A stretch of DNA of 33,694 bases from JAHDNZ01 sp036721855 (GTDB lineage: Bacteria; Bacillota; DTU065): the NCBI GenBank assembly GCA_036721855.1, contig DAIMKF010000019.1:1-33694 (forward strand), written 5' to 3'. Both the position numbers and the translations under genes were made by a program. Positions 31,764 through 33,694 of this stretch are shown in pieces. Each line of letters opens with the position of its first letter. Positions within the stretch are counted from its first letter, which is position 1. A model generated the notes under the pieces. It saw nothing but the letters and a program-made list of their open reading frames with translations, ran no database searches and was not told where the DNA came from.

Positions 31764-32807
31764 ATGTATCAAGGACTAATCAATCGCTACCGTCGTTTTA
31801 TGCCTTTTGAAGAGGGCATGGAGATTGTCACCTTAAATGAAGGCAATACTCCTTTAATTGAGGTTCCCGAGGTTGCCAAAGCTGCCGGCTTTTTGGGCAA
31901 GGTGTTTGTAAAATATGAAGGTCTAAACCCAACGGGTTCGTTTAAGGATCGGGGTATGACTATGGCCGTAACAAAAGCTAAACATGATGGCCTAAAAGTT
32001 GTTATGTGTGCATCAACAGGCAATACATCAGCCTCGGCAGCAGCGTATGCGGCCAGAGCCAAGATGAAGGCGGTGGTTTTAATTCCCGACGGCAATATTG
32101 CCCTGGGTAAATTGGCTCAAGCGATGATCTATGGAGCTAAAGTGATCGCAGTTAACGGTAATTTCGACGACTGTTTAAGATATGTTAAAGAACTTTGTGC
32201 CAGGCATCCCATAGCTTTAGTTAACTCAATCAACCCCTATAGGCTTGAAGGTCAAAAAACAGCTGCTTTTGAAATAGTTGACCATCTGGGTCAAGCTCCG
32301 GACTACCTTTTAATTCCTGTTGGCAATGCAGGTAATATCAGTGCTTATTTTTTGGGCTTTACCCAGTACAAAGAGGCGGGCTTGGCTCGGAAAATACCTA
32401 AGTTGTGGGGTTTTCAAGCCTCGGGTGCAGCTCCAATTGTAGAAAACAGAGTGTTTGAAAATCCGGAAACGGTAGCTACAGCCATTCGAATTGGCAACCC
32501 GGCAAGTTGGGAAAAAGCAGTTAAGGCCAGAGATGAATCTTTAGGCCGTATTGAAAAAGTTACCGATAAAGAGATATTATCTGCTTACCGTTTGTTAGCT
32601 AATACTTCTGGTATCTTCTGTGAGCCGGCTTCGGCAGCTTCTGTGGCTGGATTTTTAAAGTATGCCAAAGATCTGGAAAAAGGCAGCACTGTTGTTATGG
32701 TTCTTACTGGACATGGTTTAAAAGACCCTGATAACGCTATCAGTCAAGCACCGGAGATTTTCCATGTAAAAAACAGTCTAGAAGCTATTGAAGAGGTAAT
32801 GATATGA
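31764..32807 (+). CDS. thrC: Threonine synthase
   Basis: ThrC converts O-phosphohomoserine to threonine with PLP. The 347-residue protein is the short class common in Firmicutes. It shows LNEGNTPLIEVP, the PLP Lys61 in NPTGSFKDRGMT, the ASTGNTSASAAAYAARA phosphate and substrate loop, and LIPVGNAGNISAYFLGF binding the PLP phosphate. The ATG lies two bases after the hom stop and follows GAGAGG. The stop overlaps thrB by four bases. Confidence 0.95.
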   Translation: MYQGLINRYRRFMPFEEGMEIVTLNEGNTPLIEVPEVAKAAGFLGKVFVKYEGLNPTGSFKDRGMTMAVTKAKHDGLKVVMCASTGNTSASAAAYAARAKMKAVVLIPDGNIALGKLAQAMIYGAKVIAVNGNFDDCLRYVKELCARHPIALVNSINPYRLEGQKTAAFEIVDHLGQAPDYLLIPVGNAGNISAYFLGFTQYKEAGLARKIPKLWGFQASGAAPIVENRVFENPETVATAIRIGNPASWEKAVKARDESLGRIEKVTDKEILSAYRLLANTSGIFCEPASAASVAGFLKYAKDLEKGSTVVMVLTGHGLKDPDNAISQAPEIFHVKNSLEAIEEVMI

Positions 32808-33655
32808 GAGTTTTAATACCCGCAACCACTGCCAATCTAGGTCCGGGTTTTGACTTGCTAGGTGCAAGTTTAAATATTGACAACGAAATCGAGGCTGAAT
32901 TTTCAGAGTCATATAGTCTTATTGAAGAGGGTTATACTGAGCAAAAACCCTTTAATGAGCATCTGATCGCACAAATCATGGCAAGCTTTTTCCAAGAGTT
33001 TGGCATTACAAAACCTTTTTTTCTCAAAACACTTAACCGAATTCCTTTGGCCAGAGGTATGGGCTCATCTTCGGCAGCTATTGTTGGGGCATTATTTTTA
33101 GCCAACAAAATGAGTAAGGCCAATCTTACTGACGAGGAGTTGCTTCAAAGAGCGATTGCCATTGAAGGTCATCCTGATAATGTAGCTCCGGCTCTTTTGG
33201 GAGGAGTAATTCTAACTGCCAATAGTTATTTTCTCAGACTTCCGGCACCACAAGTAGAGGCTTGTTTACTTATTCCCGACTATAAACTAGAGACCAAAAA
33301 GGCTCGCACCGTACTTCCTAAAACCGTCCCACTAGAAATTGCCGTGAGTAATAGCGGTAAATTAGCACAGTTAGTCTTGGCCTTGGAAAGGGAAGATGGA
33401 GAACTCTTTTTGGAATCGTTAGCGGATAAGATCCATGAGCCTTATCGGGGAGAACTAATACCCGGTTTTAAAAACTTAAGTCAAAAGGCACAAGATTTAG
33501 GTGGCAAACTAATCATCTCAGGGGCCGGACCTACTCTTCTATATCTAAAAAAGAAGCACGCTAAAAAGGATGCCCACGTGCTTTCGAAAATCTGGCAACT
33601 GCAAAACGAGGTTTTAGAGGTTAAAATTGGTGCCGGTGGGACTCGATTAAGCTAA
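32804..33655 (+). CDS. thrB: Homoserine kinase (GHMP family)
   Basis: ThrB phosphorylates homoserine with ATP, supplying ThrC. The 283 residues show the N-terminal PATTANLGPGFDLLG, the GHMP P-loop PLARGMGSSSAA (81-92), the EGHPDNVAPALLGG segment and the C-terminal GAGPTLLYL. This is slightly shorter than many homologues (about 290-310) but complete. It is coupled to thrC by ATGA. The last 39 bases of the window show no clear terminator. Confidence 0.94.
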   Translation: MRVLIPATTANLGPGFDLLGASLNIDNEIEAEFSESYSLIEEGYTEQKPFNEHLIAQIMASFFQEFGITKPFFLKTLNRIPLARGMGSSSAAIVGALFLANKMSKANLTDEELLQRAIAIEGHPDNVAPALLGGVILTANSYFLRLPAPQVEACLLIPDYKLETKKARTVLPKTVPLEIAVSNSGKLAQLVLALEREDGELFLESLADKIHEPYRGELIPGFKNLSQKAQDLGGKLIISGAGPTLLYLKKKHAKKDAHVLSKIWQLQNEVLEVKIGAGGTRLS

Positions 33656-33694
33656 TAAATAGCTTAAAAGCCTCAAAACCATCTTTTTGGCTCT

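Noticed and set aside
33656..33694. Possible terminator after thrB (AGCC and GGCT separated by 17 bases)
   Set aside because: The stem is four pairs with a large loop, and the window ends before any T-run could be judged.

Overview
The window looks like chromosome of a low-GC, endospore-forming, probably anaerobic Firmicute of clostridial type. The reasons are three sporulation genes (spoIIP, spoIVA, a ytfJ/gerW homologue), the IspH-ribosomal protein S1 fusion, frequent GTG and TTG starts, strong Shine-Dalgarno sites and many simple rho-independent terminators. The species cannot be named from the sequence alone. No rRNA, tRNA, CRISPR array, transposase or phage module was seen.

Layout. 1-143: 5' part of a membrane protein gene on the minus strand. 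144-557: non-coding region with a good promoter for lysA. 558-4703: lysA (lysine), an HD-domain protein, scpA-scpB (chromosome segregation), a DUF2953-like membrane protein and a YtfJ/GerW spore protein. 4741-4938: a probable gene remnant. 5028-7620: KtrA-type K+ regulator, RluB-type pseudouridine synthase, HI0933/BaiN-type flavoprotein. 7715-15925: a tight cluster for aromatic amino acids and growth functions: an AroH-HisC fusion, aroF, tyrA, aroA, cmk, plsC and ispH-rpsA. 16051-20234: a DUF1614-like membrane protein, spoIIP, a DUF3189 protein, der, plsY.

20235-28300 is an accessory block sitting between plsY and spoIVA, where related spore-formers usually carry gpsA. It holds a frameshifted beta-helix lipoprotein, a LacI-family regulator, a secreted GH5-like glycoside hydrolase, a small secreted beta-sandwich protein and an ABC sugar-binding protein without transporter partners. 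Two of its promoter regions share a 14-bp sequence that may be the LacI operator. The block looks like a small glycan-use or glycan-sensing locus. 28374-33655 returns to core genes: spoIVA, HU, then hom-thrC-thrB for threonine.

The most unusual items are: (1) the AroH-HisC fusion, whose mutase domain lacks the usual catalytic Glu but has Asp where Cys is usual; (2) the LacI/glycoside hydrolase/solute-binding locus with its shared operator-like sequence; (3) the A7-tract frameshift in the beta-helix lipoprotein; (4) RNA hairpins at gene junctions (scpB/DUF2953, inside the DUF3189 gene, before hom) that look placed to affect translation or transcription.
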